A program made the translations under genes and the position numbers. Below the pieces are notes generated by a model. The model was not told the DNA's origin, ran no database searches, and saw only the letters and a program-made list of their open reading frames with translations. From an uncultured Granulosicoccaceae bacterium (lineage in GTDB: Bacteria > Pseudomonadota > Gammaproteobacteria > Granulosicoccales > Granulosicoccaceae), in the NCBI GenBank assembly GCA_938005265.1, contig CALLOA010000147.1, positions 1 through 42,886 of the forward strand: a stretch of DNA of 42,886 bases, written 5' to 3'. The number at the start of each line of letters is the position of its first letter. Within the stretch, counting starts at the first letter, position 1. Positions 7,461 to 16,799 of the stretch are shown one piece after another.

Positions 7461-9899
7461 CTAAAAAGTGAGTCCGAGAGATAATAGCGCTGAAAAACCC
7501 TCCCCCTGGCTAGCACCCAAACCTAGAAATACCGGCCCGACTGGCGTGTCAGCACCGGCGAAAACATTGCCGGAGAATAGAAACTCGGATGCTTCGAAAT
7601 CATCCTCATCATCAAACACCCGACCCACCTCCAGAGAGCTGCCAAAATAGATCGGATATTCCAGTGCTTCAACTCGCTCGGTTGTCAGTGGTCGATAGAC
7701 TACAGCACTGGCACGAGCTGCAATCTGGCCCACTTCTGCATTACGCCTTAACCCGGAGGTCGCCAGCAAACTGCCGCGACTGAATGCGCGTTGCACAGGC
7801 ACGGTCTCTGAGAGTACCGACTGCAATAATGTTGAAAAAATGTATCGTGTACTTTTTTTGCGCGTTGCGAATAGAGCTTCCAGCGAAATCGCATCATAGG
7901 CGTCGTCCGCACCAAGCTCTTCCAGCCCCAGTTCATAACGCAATCTGAATCTTTTACCGGCGCTGGGGAAAGTAATACTGTCCAAGCTGTCATAACGATA
8001 CTCAAGTTGCAAGACACCTTCATCAAAATCGGCCTCATCCGCAAATGCTTCATCGTCTCCGATAGTTCGCTGAATTCGACCAGCCCCGATCAGGATACCG
8101 GCACGCACATCCATCGTATTATCATTTTGCCAACCAACAAAAGCACTCACCTGATTGCGCCGCAAGCGAAAGTCACCTACTTGTGCACCACCTGAAAACT
8201 CTCCTTGTGAATACTGCTGATGATCAAAGGCCAGCAAAGAATAGTATCTGGCGTTTTGATCGAAGGGTTGAAAGTATTCAAGCAGGAACCGGGGTAGCTC
8301 ACCCAACTGTCCAATTGCCCGTAAATTTCCACCGAGACGATTTATCGCTTTGCGCGAATAACCAGCCGACACCGTAAAGTTATTGTCGCCCTCAAAATTG
8401 TCTTCCAGAGTAAATCCGAAACGCAGATTATCAACTCCCCATGATTTCCTGACAGCCTCTATCTCTATGGCAGGTGCTTCACGGTCATCAGCGTTTCCTG
8501 TCAACTTTTTCGAATAAAAATAATCCACCCGCTCAAATACGTCGGTTGCGTAAATGCTGTCAATCGACTGATGCAGGTCTGCCAGTGAAAATTCATTATT
8601 ACCAAGTTCGCCATCACTAGAAATCCCGGCACGGCTACGCAATAGCTGTGTAGACAAAGCAGAATTCTGTGTAAATGTGACACCCGAAATCCGCTCCGGC
8701 AGATCCACTATTTTGTTGCCACTTTCACGTTGATTTGCCTTGATGCTTTCAAATTCATCTTCAGGGATGGAAAGTCTGGCGAGCAAAGCCTCGATTTCGA
8801 GTGCAGATTTTTCACCAAGCGCGACTATTTCAGAGGAAAAACCAAAGTCGGAAGAGGTGTACCCCTGCAGATCAGGCTGCAGGTAAATATCGAGCCCGTC
8901 CAGTGTTTCAATCTGTTTTTCAACATTGGCACGGGTAAGTATGTTGGTCAATTGATCAACAATCGACACCACCGAGGTCAAACCGGTTTTGCCAGTTAGT
9001 GGAGTACTGATGTCTACTGCAATGACAATATCCGCGCCCATATCACGCACAGCATCAACAGCCAGATTGTTGGTGACACCTCCATCAACCAGTAAACGGC
9101 CATCTATCTCAACAGGCGCAAATACAGCTGGAATCGCCATACTTGCACGCAATGCACTGGCCAGATCACCGGCGCCAAGCACAACCGTTTCTGACTTTTC
9201 AATATCGCTGGCAATGGCACGAAATGGTATTGGTAATTGATCGAAATCATGAACAAGTGACGCTCCACCCAACAGTGATTTCAATAACAGGTGCAGGCTA
9301 TGCCCCTGGATAACACCGGATGGCAAAGTTAGTGCGCCGCCCTGCAAACCCAACTCGAAATTAATCTGGAAGGCATCATCCTCATCCTTGCGTCGCATCG
9401 GTAACCGCTCCCTCGGCAAGTCATCAACAAAGCCGCGGTTCCAGTCAATATTGGCCAGAATGGAGATCAACTGAGCCGGGCTTTTACCCATCGCATATAA
9501 CGCACCGACCACGGAGCCCAAACTTGTGCCAACGATGTAATCCACAGGCACGCGATTTTTCTCAAGTACTTTAATAACACCAACGTGAGCTGCCCCTCGA
9601 GCACCTCCACCACTGAGTACCAAACCGATTTTTGGTCGCGTGCTTGCCTCGTTATTTTCAGCAACACCAGAATCTGTATTGCCGGTCGTGTCGGTTTGTT
9701 GTGCGAAAACTATCTGAGAAGGCCATGCAACTGCCAGCCCAGCAGCTAGCACAATGACCGATAACAGGGACCGTAAGCGACGATGGGCGCAGTGAAAAGG
9801 TCGTGCAGTGGAAGACAAACAGAATTGTTGCAAGTGCCCCGCATGGACCGGGTGATCGAAAGCCCGGATGGTGATCTGCGTATCATGTTCGACGGGCAC
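7461..9899 (-). CDS. Patatin-like phospholipase with POTRA and outer-membrane beta-barrel (PlpD-like, type Vd secretion)
   Basis: The 812-residue protein has three parts. After a hydrophobic signal sequence (about residues 43-67, likely cleaved after VFA) comes a patatin lipase domain with the oxyanion motif GGGARG (97-102), nucleophile motif GTSLG (S126) and catalytic aspartate motif DGG (D272). A POTRA-like segment follows (about 405-480), then a C-terminal barrel ending in LLSLGLTF, whose terminal phenylalanine is the usual signal for BAM insertion. This is the architecture of Pseudomonas PlpD, a phospholipase A1 of the type Vd autotransporter class. The start is GTG 9899 with GGAA upstream; the long N-region before the signal makes this start uncertain, and TTG codons inside it are alternatives. 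It converges with lysR and stands downstream of the GspE-like gene. Confidence 0.88.
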   Translation of the reverse strand: MPVEHDTQITIRAFDHPVHAGHLQQFCLSSTARPFHCAHRRLRSLLSVIVLAAGLAVAWPSQIVFAQQTDTTGNTDSGVAENNEASTRPKIGLVLSGGGARGAAHVGVIKVLEKNRVPVDYIVGTSLGSVVGALYAMGKSPAQLISILANIDWNRGFVDDLPRERLPMRRKDEDDAFQINFELGLQGGALTLPSGVIQGHSLHLLLKSLLGGASLVHDFDQLPIPFRAIASDIEKSETVVLGAGDLASALRASMAIPAVFAPVEIDGRLLVDGGVTNNLAVDAVRDMGADIVIAVDISTPLTGKTGLTSVVSIVDQLTNILTRANVEKQIETLDGLDIYLQPDLQGYTSSDFGFSSEIVALGEKSALEIEALLARLSIPEDEFESIKANQRESGNKIVDLPERISGVTFTQNSALSTQLLRSRAGISSDGELGNNEFSLADLHQSIDSIYATDVFERVDYFYSKKLTGNADDREAPAIEIEAVRKSWGVDNLRFGFTLEDNFEGDNNFTVSAGYSRKAINRLGGNLRAIGQLGELPRFLLEYFQPFDQNARYYSLLAFDHQQYSQGEFSGGAQVGDFRLRRNQVSAFVGWQNDNTMDVRAGILIGAGRIQRTIGDDEAFADEADFDEGVLQLEYRYDSLDSITFPSAGKRFRLRYELGLEELGADDAYDAISLEALFATRKKSTRYIFSTLLQSVLSETVPVQRAFSRGSLLATSGLRRNAEVGQIAARASAVVYRPLTTERVEALEYPIYFGSSLEVGRVFDDEDDFEASEFLFSGNVFAGADTPVGPVFLGLGASQGEGFSALLSLGLTF

Positions 9900-9972
9900 G
9901 TAGTTTCCAGCGCTAAATTCCTATAACAGGAGTTTAGCAGCCGAAAATTAATGCGGTTGTGGCAAGCGGGTA

Positions 9973-10005
9973 AATTCACCCGGACATTGTCCGCGCGGGT
10001 GAATT
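9973..10005 (-). other. Perfect 10-bp inverted repeat after the GspE-like gene
   Basis: AATTCACCCG (9973-9982) and CGGGTGAATT (9996-10005) are exact complements, and GGAC-ATT-GTCC forms a smaller hairpin inside the loop. It lies 20 bases after the stop of the minus-strand ATPase gene. There is no U-tract after the stem, so it may be a Rho-associated 3' structure or an operator before the patatin gene, not a classic intrinsic terminator. Confidence 0.45.
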
Positions 10006-10025
10006 AAATGGCGATTACTCCACGA

Positions 10026-11822
10026 TTACTCTGATAACGGCGACGGCGTAACCTTGAGAATTTCCTCGAAACTGGTGACGCCTTGTGCAACCTTGGTCAA
10101 ACCACTGACACGCAGTGGGCGCATACCATCACGATAAGCCTGCTTCTTCAGCTCTTCAACATCTGCATTGGCAACAACACTCTTTTTTAACTCAGGTGTG
10201 ACCTGCAACAACTCGTAGATACCAGCGCGCCCGTAAAACCCGGTTTCACGGCATTGCAAACATCCTTGCGGCTGTTTGATAGTTGCAGGAGCATCCGCCT
10301 TCCAGGGCGCGATCAACTCATCCCATTGCTCAACATTGGTTTCAACCTCAGTGGCACAATGCGGACAGAAGGTTCTTATCAGGCGTTGTGCAATCACTCC
10401 GATCAGGGTTGAGCGAATCAGGTAATACGGAATACCAAGCTCAAGCAATCGGCTAACAGCTGAAGGCGCATCATTGGTATGCAAAGTGGACAGCACCAGG
10501 TGGCCGGTCAAAGCAGCCTGCACTGCCATCTGCGCAGTTTCATGATCTCGAATCTCACCGACCATGATGATGTCCGGATCCTGACGTAGCAGAGTTCTGA
10601 CACCAGCGGCAAAATCCAGATCAATATTGTGCTGCACCTGCATCTGGTTAAATGCCGGCACCACCAGTTCTATCGGGTCTTCTATGGTGCAGAGATTAAC
10701 TTCGGGTGTTGCCAGCTGCTGTAACGTACTGTAGAGCGTGGTTGTCTTGCCTGAACCCGTCGGCCCAGTCACCAGAATGATGCCGTTAGGCTCGCGAATC
10801 ATTTTATTCCAGATGTTAGCCTCACGACCATCAAAACCCAACTCGGCCTGGTCCTTGACCAGCACATCCGGATTGAAAATACGCATGACCATTTTCTCAC
10901 CAAAGGCGATTGGCATAGTGGACATTCGCAATTCAACTTCCTTACCGTCAGCATTACGGGTTTTGAGCCTGCCGTCCTGAGGCCGGCGCTTCTCGGCCAC
11001 ATCCATACGACCAACGATTTTCAATCGGCTGGTTACAGCAGTCATAACAGCTGCCGGCATTTCGTAAACCTGTTGCATGACACCATCAATACGAAAGCGC
11101 ACAACACCATCCGTGCGGCGTGGCTCCAGATGGATATCACTGGCGCGCTGTTCATAGGCATACTGTAACAACCAGTCAACAATTGAAACGACGTGTGAGT
11201 CGTTGGCATCCAGATTGCCACTGCGGCCCAGCTCCATCAACTGCTCAAGGTTCTGTACCGCACTGCCACCCTTTTCAGCCGCTTTTTCTTTTTTCGCACC
11301 AAGAACTGATTTGGACAGAGAATAGAATTCGCCCAGATAGCGCGTGATATCTACCGGGTTGCAGATGACCAGCCTGACTTCCTTGTTGGACACCTGTTCC
11401 ATTTCGCGCTGCCATTCAAGAAAGAACGGCTCGGCAGTACCGAATACAACGTAATCCTTGGCAACTTCAATGCAAATGATATTGAAGCGTTGCGAGTAGG
11501 CATGAGAGGTGACCGCCGTTACGGCCGGCACATCAACATTCAGCGGGTCAATGCGATGCCATTCCAGTTCGACTTTCTCGGCAAGCCAGCGCGACAGGAA
11601 ATCCAGATCAATTTTACGCTCCGGCGTGCTGAGCGTAGTCCATCCACTATCAGCAATACGCTGCAGTGCGCTCTTCTGCGAACTGCCGCCAGACAACGAC
11701 GTCAGCAGATCTACACTAGCCTGCTCAACGAGGCCGTCTGAAAGGAGCCCGTCCAGGACATATTCAAGTTTTAGTTTACCGGTCGTTTCATCGGCAAATC
11801 GTTTCTGGTTTTCTGTTAACAC
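10026..11822 (-). CDS. GspE/PilB-family secretion or type IV pilus assembly ATPase
   Basis: The 598-residue protein matches the GspE/PulE/PilB family, hexameric cytoplasmic ATPases that drive type II secretion or pilus extension. An N-terminal domain (to about residue 170) is followed by the ATPase core with DIHLEPR, Walker A GPTGSGKTT (about 351-359), the Asp-box TIEDPIEL, Walker B VGEIRD and the His-box TLHTND. A zinc-binding insertion has CPHC near residue 485 and CLQC near 519. All catalytic motifs look intact. The start is GTG 11822 after an AGGGCGG stretch. No pilin, GspF/PilC platform or secretin genes are nearby, so it stands alone and may serve a machine encoded elsewhere. I cannot tell pilus from secretion function by sequence. 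Confidence 0.9.
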   Translation of the reverse strand: MLTENQKRFADETTGKLKLEYVLDGLLSDGLVEQASVDLLTSLSGGSSQKSALQRIADSGWTTLSTPERKIDLDFLSRWLAEKVELEWHRIDPLNVDVPAVTAVTSHAYSQRFNIICIEVAKDYVVFGTAEPFFLEWQREMEQVSNKEVRLVICNPVDITRYLGEFYSLSKSVLGAKKEKAAEKGGSAVQNLEQLMELGRSGNLDANDSHVVSIVDWLLQYAYEQRASDIHLEPRRTDGVVRFRIDGVMQQVYEMPAAVMTAVTSRLKIVGRMDVAEKRRPQDGRLKTRNADGKEVELRMSTMPIAFGEKMVMRIFNPDVLVKDQAELGFDGREANIWNKMIREPNGIILVTGPTGSGKTTTLYSTLQQLATPEVNLCTIEDPIELVVPAFNQMQVQHNIDLDFAAGVRTLLRQDPDIIMVGEIRDHETAQMAVQAALTGHLVLSTLHTNDAPSAVSRLLELGIPYYLIRSTLIGVIAQRLIRTFCPHCATEVETNVEQWDELIAPWKADAPATIKQPQGCLQCRETGFYGRAGIYELLQVTPELKKSVVANADVEELKKQAYRDGMRPLRVSGLTKVAQGVTSFEEILKVTPSPLSE

Positions 11823-11843
11823 GCCGCCCTAGCCCTGGGGTTA

Positions 11844-11876
11844 CTGGAAGAACGTGAAATATATCGGCACTTCCAG
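11844..11876. repeat. 7-bp inverted repeat between divergent ATPase and wrbA genes
   Basis: CTGGAAG (11844-11850) and CTTCCAG (11870-11876) are exact complements 19 bases apart, in the 146-base region between the GspE-like gene and wrbA, which diverge. On the plus strand it is followed by six A residues, so it is not an intrinsic terminator. A regulatory role is only a possibility. Confidence 0.3.
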
Positions 11877-11968
11877 AAAAAACCTGCACAATTATTCCAG
11901 CATCGAATCACCGCCATCGTGAATGAACGCGCTAGAATGGGCTTTACAGGCATTACCCTATCGAGCTC

Positions 11969-12595
11969 ATGTGCAAAATACTTATACTGTTTCACAGTTC
12001 CAGGCATAACGTCGCCAGCATGGCACAGCAGGTTGCGCGTGGCGTCGATGCAGTGACCGGTTGTGAGGCAATTATCAAAACTGTTGCCAGTGTCAGCACC
12101 ACAACCTCTGCCACTGAAGACGCCGTACCTGCCAGCGGGCCGCCTTTCGCAACACTTGAGGATTTGAATAACTGCGACGGATTGCTGCTTGGCAGCCCCA
12201 CCCATTTCGGCAATATGTCTGCGGCCATGAAACATTTCATTGATGGCACAACAGCAAGCTGGATGGGCGCTGCCCTGACGGGAAAACCAGCAGGCGTTTT
12301 CACCTCCACCGCAAGCATGCATGGCGGCCAGGAAAGCACCCTGTTATCAATGATGCTGCCGCTACTGCATCACGGTATGGTGATGGTAGGCTTACCCTAT
12401 AGTGAACCCGCACTAGCCCGAACCACACGAGGCGGCACACCCTATGGCGCCAGCCACGTCTCGGATGCCAACGGCAATGCTCCTCTGGATGATAATGAAA
12501 TTGCTCTGTGTCGCGCTCTGGGTAGGCGGGTGGCTGAGTGCGCTGTTGCGTTGAAGGATTCGGATCTGCAAATAGCCGGTAAGAATAGCCCGTAA
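11969..12595 (+). CDS. wrbA: NAD(P)H:quinone oxidoreductase WrbA
   Basis: The 208-residue flavodoxin-fold protein is close to the usual 198-200 residues of WrbA, the FMN-dependent enzyme that reduces quinones by two electrons and limits semiquinone formation. The FMN phosphate-binding region begins ILILFHSS (about residues 4-11). The active-site loops GSPTHFGNMSAAMK and STASMHGGQE are typical, as is the C-terminal GGTPYGASHVS. It starts at ATG 11969 and is divergent from the GspE-like gene. A DUF2069 gene follows on the same strand after 166 bases, an association also seen in other gammaproteobacteria. The terminal LQIAGKNSP tail is slightly longer than usual and carries no recognised motif. 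Confidence 0.93.
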   Translation: MCKILILFHSSRHNVASMAQQVARGVDAVTGCEAIIKTVASVSTTTSATEDAVPASGPPFATLEDLNNCDGLLLGSPTHFGNMSAAMKHFIDGTTASWMGAALTGKPAGVFTSTASMHGGQESTLLSMMLPLLHHGMVMVGLPYSEPALARTTRGGTPYGASHVSDANGNAPLDDNEIALCRALGRRVAECAVALKDSDLQIAGKNSP

Positions 12596-12761
12596 ATAAG
12601 ACTTTTAAACATTAAACCAGTTACCGGTTATTCAGGCTCCGAGTCTTTTGCCATGCAGCTGCGAAATTGGTCAACGTGAAATCACAACAGTCAAAGCGTA
12701 CAGTGTTAAAACCACTTTCAAGCCCCTGTCGTAAAACGACTACCCCGGACCTGTTCCCGAT

Positions 12762-13196
12762 ATGACCCAGACCACGCACAGCCCCGATCTTGTCAACAAC
12801 ATGGTCAAGCTCGGCCGCACCCAGACGGTTGCCCGATGGCTAACTCTGGCGGGCTATTTCGGGCTGCTTATACTGCTGCTCAACTGGTTCACCTGGCTTG
12901 CACCACCTGCATCCGTGCCACGCGCCCTGCCGCTCATCGTATTAACTGTGCCTTTGCTGTTTCCCTTACGAGGCCTGCTGCATGCTCGCACCTACACACA
13001 CGCTTGGGTCAGTTTGCTGGCATTACCCTACTTTGCAATAGGCATAGACATCGCGTTCAATCGAAGCGACCAGCGCCTGCTAGGCTTTGCCCTGATACTG
13101 TTCAGTCTGCTGTTGTTTGTTGGTTCGGTTTTTTTCAGTTACAGCGCTAAAAAAATTCGCAAAGCACAATCCGCTGAAATCACAGACAAAACCTAG
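12762..13196 (+). CDS. DUF2069-family integral membrane protein
   Basis: The 144-residue protein is mostly hydrophobic with about four predicted membrane helices (roughly residues 24-45, 53-67, 79-97 and 105-128) and ends in a short charged tail. This matches the DUF2069 family, small inner-membrane proteins of unknown function often encoded beside wrbA or the hda region in gammaproteobacteria. The start is ATG 12762. It ends 14 bases before the stop of the convergent hda gene. No catalytic or binding motif is visible, and I do not assign a function. The family call comes from size, topology and neighbourhood, with sequence features such as the LPYFAIGIDIAFN segment resembling what I recall of the family. 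Confidence 0.72.
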   Translation: MTQTTHSPDLVNNMVKLGRTQTVARWLTLAGYFGLLILLLNWFTWLAPPASVPRALPLIVLTVPLLFPLRGLLHARTYTHAWVSLLALPYFAIGIDIAFNRSDQRLLGFALILFSLLLFVGSVFFSYSAKKIRKAQSAEITDKT

Positions 13197-13210
13197 AGAA
13201 AGGCTGCCAT

Positions 13211-13915
13211 TCAGATCTGTTCGGACTGAGGTGTCAGAACCTCACGCAGCAGTGGTATTGTAATGCGCCTTTTGGTTTGCATACTGGCGCGGTCCAGCTG
13301 CTTTAGCATATCGGTCTGCGTGTCTATATCACGCGGCAGGTGAGTCATCATGTATTCGATGACATTGTCATCCAGCAGCAAACCGGCAGTACTCGCCTGC
13401 GCCTTGAGCGCTGCCCGCACATCAGCCGCTTCGAGTCTGTGCAGTCGGTAACTCGCGCCCCAGCCGAGGCGTGTGCGTAAGTCCGGAAGCTTTACCGGTA
13501 GTGCCTGCAGTGCACAAGCCGAGGCCAGCAACATGCGGCCACCACGGGCATGCAGAGTATTGAACAAACTGAAAAGACCCAGCTCGATTTCCTGCACCGC
13601 CGGCAATTGATCAAGATCGTCAATACAAACAAGATCGGATTCGCCCAGACCTTCAAACATTTCGGCACTGCTGACTACTGATGCCGGTATGTAGGCTATG
13701 CGAAACCCCTTTGCCGCGGCTGCATGGCAGCAAGCGTTCAAGAGATGGGTTTTACCAACCCCGCTTTCGCCCCAGATGTATTGTTGCAGGTCGGCGTGCT
13801 GGCCTTCAGCAAAGTCCTGCAGAATCTGCAGTGGCAAGAAATTTGGACCGGCGTAGAAAGCTGAAAAGGTTTTCGCTCCTTCAGCTTCAAAGCTGAGCGG
13901 TAGTTGCGGATGCAC
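13211..13915 (-). CDS. hda: DnaA regulatory inactivator Hda
   Basis: The 234-residue AAA+ protein is the size of Hda, which with the DNA-loaded beta clamp stimulates ATP hydrolysis by DnaA and prevents re-initiation. A clamp-binding motif is visible at the extreme N-terminus (QLPLSF, residues 4-9). Walker A GESGVGKT is at 49-56, Walker B is LVCIDDLD, and the sensor region has LASACALQALP. It lacks the DnaA DNA-binding domain IV, which separates Hda from DnaA. The start is GTG 13915; no ATG exists between it and the upstream stop, and the clamp motif must be included. It follows the DUF2066 gene by 34 bases on the minus strand, matching the Pseudomonas purM/DUF2066/hda neighbourhood. Confidence 0.92.
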   Translation of the reverse strand: MHPQLPLSFEAEGAKTFSAFYAGPNFLPLQILQDFAEGQHADLQQYIWGESGVGKTHLLNACCHAAAAKGFRIAYIPASVVSSAEMFEGLGESDLVCIDDLDQLPAVQEIELGLFSLFNTLHARGGRMLLASACALQALPVKLPDLRTRLGWGASYRLHRLEAADVRAALKAQASTAGLLLDDNVIEYMMTHLPRDIDTQTDMLKQLDRASMQTKRRITIPLLREVLTPQSEQI

Positions 13916-13949
13916 GTCTGGCTGCCAGATAAAACTGATCGAATAATAT

Positions 13950-15314
13950 TTAGTTTACTACTTGCAGGAATAGATCGGCAGCAGGCAATCGAGGCGCTGC
14001 AACGGATCGCTGTGGAGTGGCCACAGCAGGCTGCTCCGATGCTGCAACACCACTTGCTGTCTCTGGATCGGTGGCAGAGTCCGAAGTTGCCTGGACGTTC
14101 TGTGTGCCTGTCAGAGTACCGGGGGTGCTGGTTGCAACCTCCTGCTGCAATTGATCCCGACTCGCAAGGCGTAGCCATTCACGAGTTTGCAAGCTACTGC
14201 TGACACTTGCGAGCGCACTTCTTGGTGATACGCCAATCATCAAGCTGTTTTGCCCGATTTCAAGAGCATTGGTTTGTTCAACCCCGGCTACACTATTCAC
14301 AATATTCATCAGACGCAGGTACTGTGCGGCACCATCGATGCCAGCAACATAGATTCTGGCCCCACTGTCAGTCAGACCGTTGCCGGAAATATCCCCGGCC
14401 ACCGTGTTTGAATTATCAGATACTGTACCTGGGTCAGTGCCGGACAGGCCGGCGTTCCAGCTCATCGCTTGCTGTAGCAAGCGATCCAGATTCGGGCCGC
14501 TTGCTGTCAGAGGGGCTCTAAAAGTTTGATCTATGGTAGCGTCGGGACGCGCAAAATCACGACGCATCCTGAGCTGCCAGGCACCGGCAGCATCCTTTGC
14601 AGCAGTAGCGGTTAATACGAGCTCCTGATCATAGCGCTGTGATGCCTGCAATAACTGCGGTGACAGGGTAAGACCCACGGGTTCTGCAGCAACATCCGCC
14701 TGACTGGCATCATTTATTTCATCAGGGCCGATAAAAGCAAGATCGGTTACATCGAGTTCAGGAAAATCGATTGTCCATCCATATCCGCCTGCCAACTCCC
14801 TGAGCCGCGATGCAACTCCCGGAGTTGTTGCATCACTGACGATTAAATCCGTATTACCGTCTCGGATCAACATCCATAAAAGAGCATTGCTAAGCGAACG
14901 TACACTTGGCTGCAACGTCTCATCTACAACGTCAGATTCAATGCTAAGAGCGGCTGTAATGGCCGCTACCGAATATTGAACCGACAACAAATGCGTCGCA
15001 GCACCTACTTCACGCACCTTCGCAGTGACCGGTATAGCCGCGATCGACTGTTGTTCGGGTAGCTCGATAAACTCAAATGCATCTACATAGTTTTCTGCTT
15101 CATCGAGCACCACATTCACAAGCTCGCGATCAAGGGCTCCTAACTCATCAGCTCGATTGTTCAGCAACCAGCGCAATCCGGTACGGTAGGCACTACTGCG
15201 TTCCAGCGTATCCTGGCCATTGGTCGCAACCTGTACTTCACCACCGGTGACCGCATAAACAGAGACCGGCACAAGGCAAAGCGCAAACAACAGAAATAAA
15301 AGGCGACTGATCAT
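13950..15314 (-). CDS. DUF2066 domain-containing exported protein
   Basis: The 454-residue protein begins with a clear signal peptide (hydrophobic residues 3-20, likely cleavage after VYA at 21). The DUF2066 region covers about residues 30-330, with RSSAYRTGLRWLL early on. Genes of this family commonly sit next to purM and hda, as here, but the molecular function is not known. The C-terminal 70 residues are rich in Ser, Thr, Ala and Pro and probably disordered, ending in LPAADLFLQVVN. It is divergent from purM, with 360 bases between the two starts, and probably shares an operon with hda, 34 bases downstream. Family assignment rests on this context together with the sequence pattern. Confidence 0.78.
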   Translation of the reverse strand: MISRLLFLLFALCLVPVSVYAVTGGEVQVATNGQDTLERSSAYRTGLRWLLNNRADELGALDRELVNVVLDEAENYVDAFEFIELPEQQSIAAIPVTAKVREVGAATHLLSVQYSVAAITAALSIESDVVDETLQPSVRSLSNALLWMLIRDGNTDLIVSDATTPGVASRLRELAGGYGWTIDFPELDVTDLAFIGPDEINDASQADVAAEPVGLTLSPQLLQASQRYDQELVLTATAAKDAAGAWQLRMRRDFARPDATIDQTFRAPLTASGPNLDRLLQQAMSWNAGLSGTDPGTVSDNSNTVAGDISGNGLTDSGARIYVAGIDGAAQYLRLMNIVNSVAGVEQTNALEIGQNSLMIGVSPRSALASVSSSLQTREWLRLASRDQLQQEVATSTPGTLTGTQNVQATSDSATDPETASGVAASEQPAVATPQRSVAAPRLPAADLFLQVVN

Positions 15315-15674
15315 TTATTCGAATTCATGGTTTGATCGACAAAAGAACCACACCGCTTACTCAGCGACAAGCCCGATAAAAGTGATGTCAGCAAGTACTT
15401 ATGCTGCGCATGACGCGAACTGACAACTCGCGTATTATTACGGCCGTGGTAATGCCTGTTCGAATTCCGGGTGGTATCAACTGGTCTGAAGCTGTGCCGC
15501 AACAGCCAAGGCCGTGCTCCTGACTAAACAGTTAAAAAAAGCTTTAAAATTCACAGAACAACAGAGTACCGTTTTTTTACCCGCAAAGACAAACTGCGCG
15601 GCTTACGATCTGCAGAATGTCACACAATTCCTTGCTCCAACACAGCAGAATCACGACATCATAGGGGAATATAG
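15315..15674. other. Intergenic region between divergent DUF2066 and purM genes
   Basis: These 360 bases must hold promoters for both directions. I see T-rich and A-rich runs around 15533-15580 and a short dyad ATTAC/GTAAT around CGGCCGTG near 15440, but no convincing -35/-10 pair and no clear PurR-type operator. A 63-codon minus-strand frame here has no support. Confidence 0.4.
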
Positions 15675-16742
15675 TTGAATTCAAGTGTGACCTACCAGGA
15701 TTCCGGGGTCGATATAGACGCTGGCAACTCGCTGGTTGAGCGGATTAAACCACTGGTGAAAAGCACCGAACGACCTGGTGTACTAGGCAGTGTGGGTGGT
15801 TTTGGCGGTCTGTTCGAATTGCCATTGTCTGAGTACCGTCAACCGGTTCTGGTTTCCGGCGCCGACGGTGTAGGCACCAAACTGAAGCTTGCGATTACGG
15901 AAAATCGCTACGACTCGATCGGCATTGACCTGGTTGCCATGTGTGTCAACGATATAGTGGTCAGCGGTGCCGAACCCTTGTTTTTCCTTGATTATTACGC
16001 GACATCACAGCTTGATGTCGATGTCGCGACAGCCGTTGTTAGCGGCATCGCTGCCGGTTGCAAGCTGGCCGGTTGTGCCTTGAGTGGTGGTGAAACAGCT
16101 GAAATGCCCGGACTCTATCAAAGCGGTGACTTTGATCTTGCTGGCTTTGCGGTAGGTATTGTTGAAAAAGATCAAATTATTGATGGCTCCGATATCAAAG
16201 CGGGCGACAATATCATTGGCCTCACATCCAGCGGCCTGCATTCCAACGGGTTTTCTATGGTCAATTACCTGTTGAACAAGTGCAGCGATTCGCACCCTTT
16301 AGCCGCTCAATCCGGCAGCAGCCTGCGATCGGAATTTCTAACGCCAACAACCATCTATGTTAAGTCTGTACTGCAGGCTTGCAAGGCTGCCAGAGTCAAG
16401 GGCATTGCTCATATAACGGGTGGTGGTTTGCTTGAGAACGTCCCGAGGATACTGCCAGCCGGTGTCCAGGCAGTAATAGATACAGGCAGCTGGCAACGAG
16501 ACGATGTTTTTCAATGGCTCAAACAACAGGGACGTGTTGAAACCGAGGAAATGTACCGTGTCTTTAATTGCGGTATCGGTATGGTGGTTATTGCTGCCGA
16601 AGAAGACACTGACATCCTGTTGTCCAGCTTCAAGGCCAGCAATCAACAGGCATTGGTGATAGGCCGCATTGCCAGCCGCATTGCCAGCCAATCTGACACC
16701 GCGCAACCTGCAGTAGTATTGCAGCATCAGGATTCCTTTTGA
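15675..16742 (+). CDS. purM: Phosphoribosylformylglycinamidine cyclo-ligase (AIR synthetase) PurM
   Basis: The 355-residue protein matches PurM, which closes the imidazole ring of AIR from FGAM with ATP in purine synthesis. Family motifs are in order: [13 protein letters not shown] near residue 38, the [11 protein letters not shown] nucleotide motif near 59, [27 protein letters not shown] and [15 protein letters not shown]. The start is a TTG at 15675 preceded by AGGGG with seven bases of spacing, the best placed site; a GTG four codons later is the alternative. purN follows after 57 bases, giving the usual purM-purN pair for two non-consecutive steps of the pathway. Confidence 0.95.
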   Translation: MNSSVTYQDSGVDIDAGNSLVERIKPLVKSTERPGVLGSVGGFGGLFELPLSEYRQPVLVSGADGVGTKLKLAITENRYDSIGIDLVAMCVNDIVVSGAEPLFFLDYYATSQLDVDVATAVVSGIAAGCKLAGCALSGGETAEMPGLYQSGDFDLAGFAVGIVEKDQIIDGSDIKAGDNIIGLTSSGLHSNGFSMVNYLLNKCSDSHPLAAQSGSSLRSEFLTPTTIYVKSVLQACKAARVKGIAHITGGGLLENVPRILPAGVQAVIDTGSWQRDDVFQWLKQQGRVETEEMYRVFNCGIGMVVIAAEEDTDILLSSFKASNQQALVIGRIASRIASQSDTAQPAVVLQHQDSF

Positions 16743-16799
16743 ACAGCGCATTCACCCTCAGCATCATCAGGCCGCAGGCAAACATTCGCTTCAGGAGCA

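Noticed and set aside
11816..12322. 168-codon minus-strand open frame opposite wrbA
   Set aside because: It covers wrbA, whose motifs are unmistakable; the Cys- and His-rich translation looks like a complementary-frame artefact.
15311..15502. 63-codon minus-strand frame between DUF2066 and purM
   Set aside because: Composition is unlike a protein, and it overlaps the DUF2066 start without a binding site.
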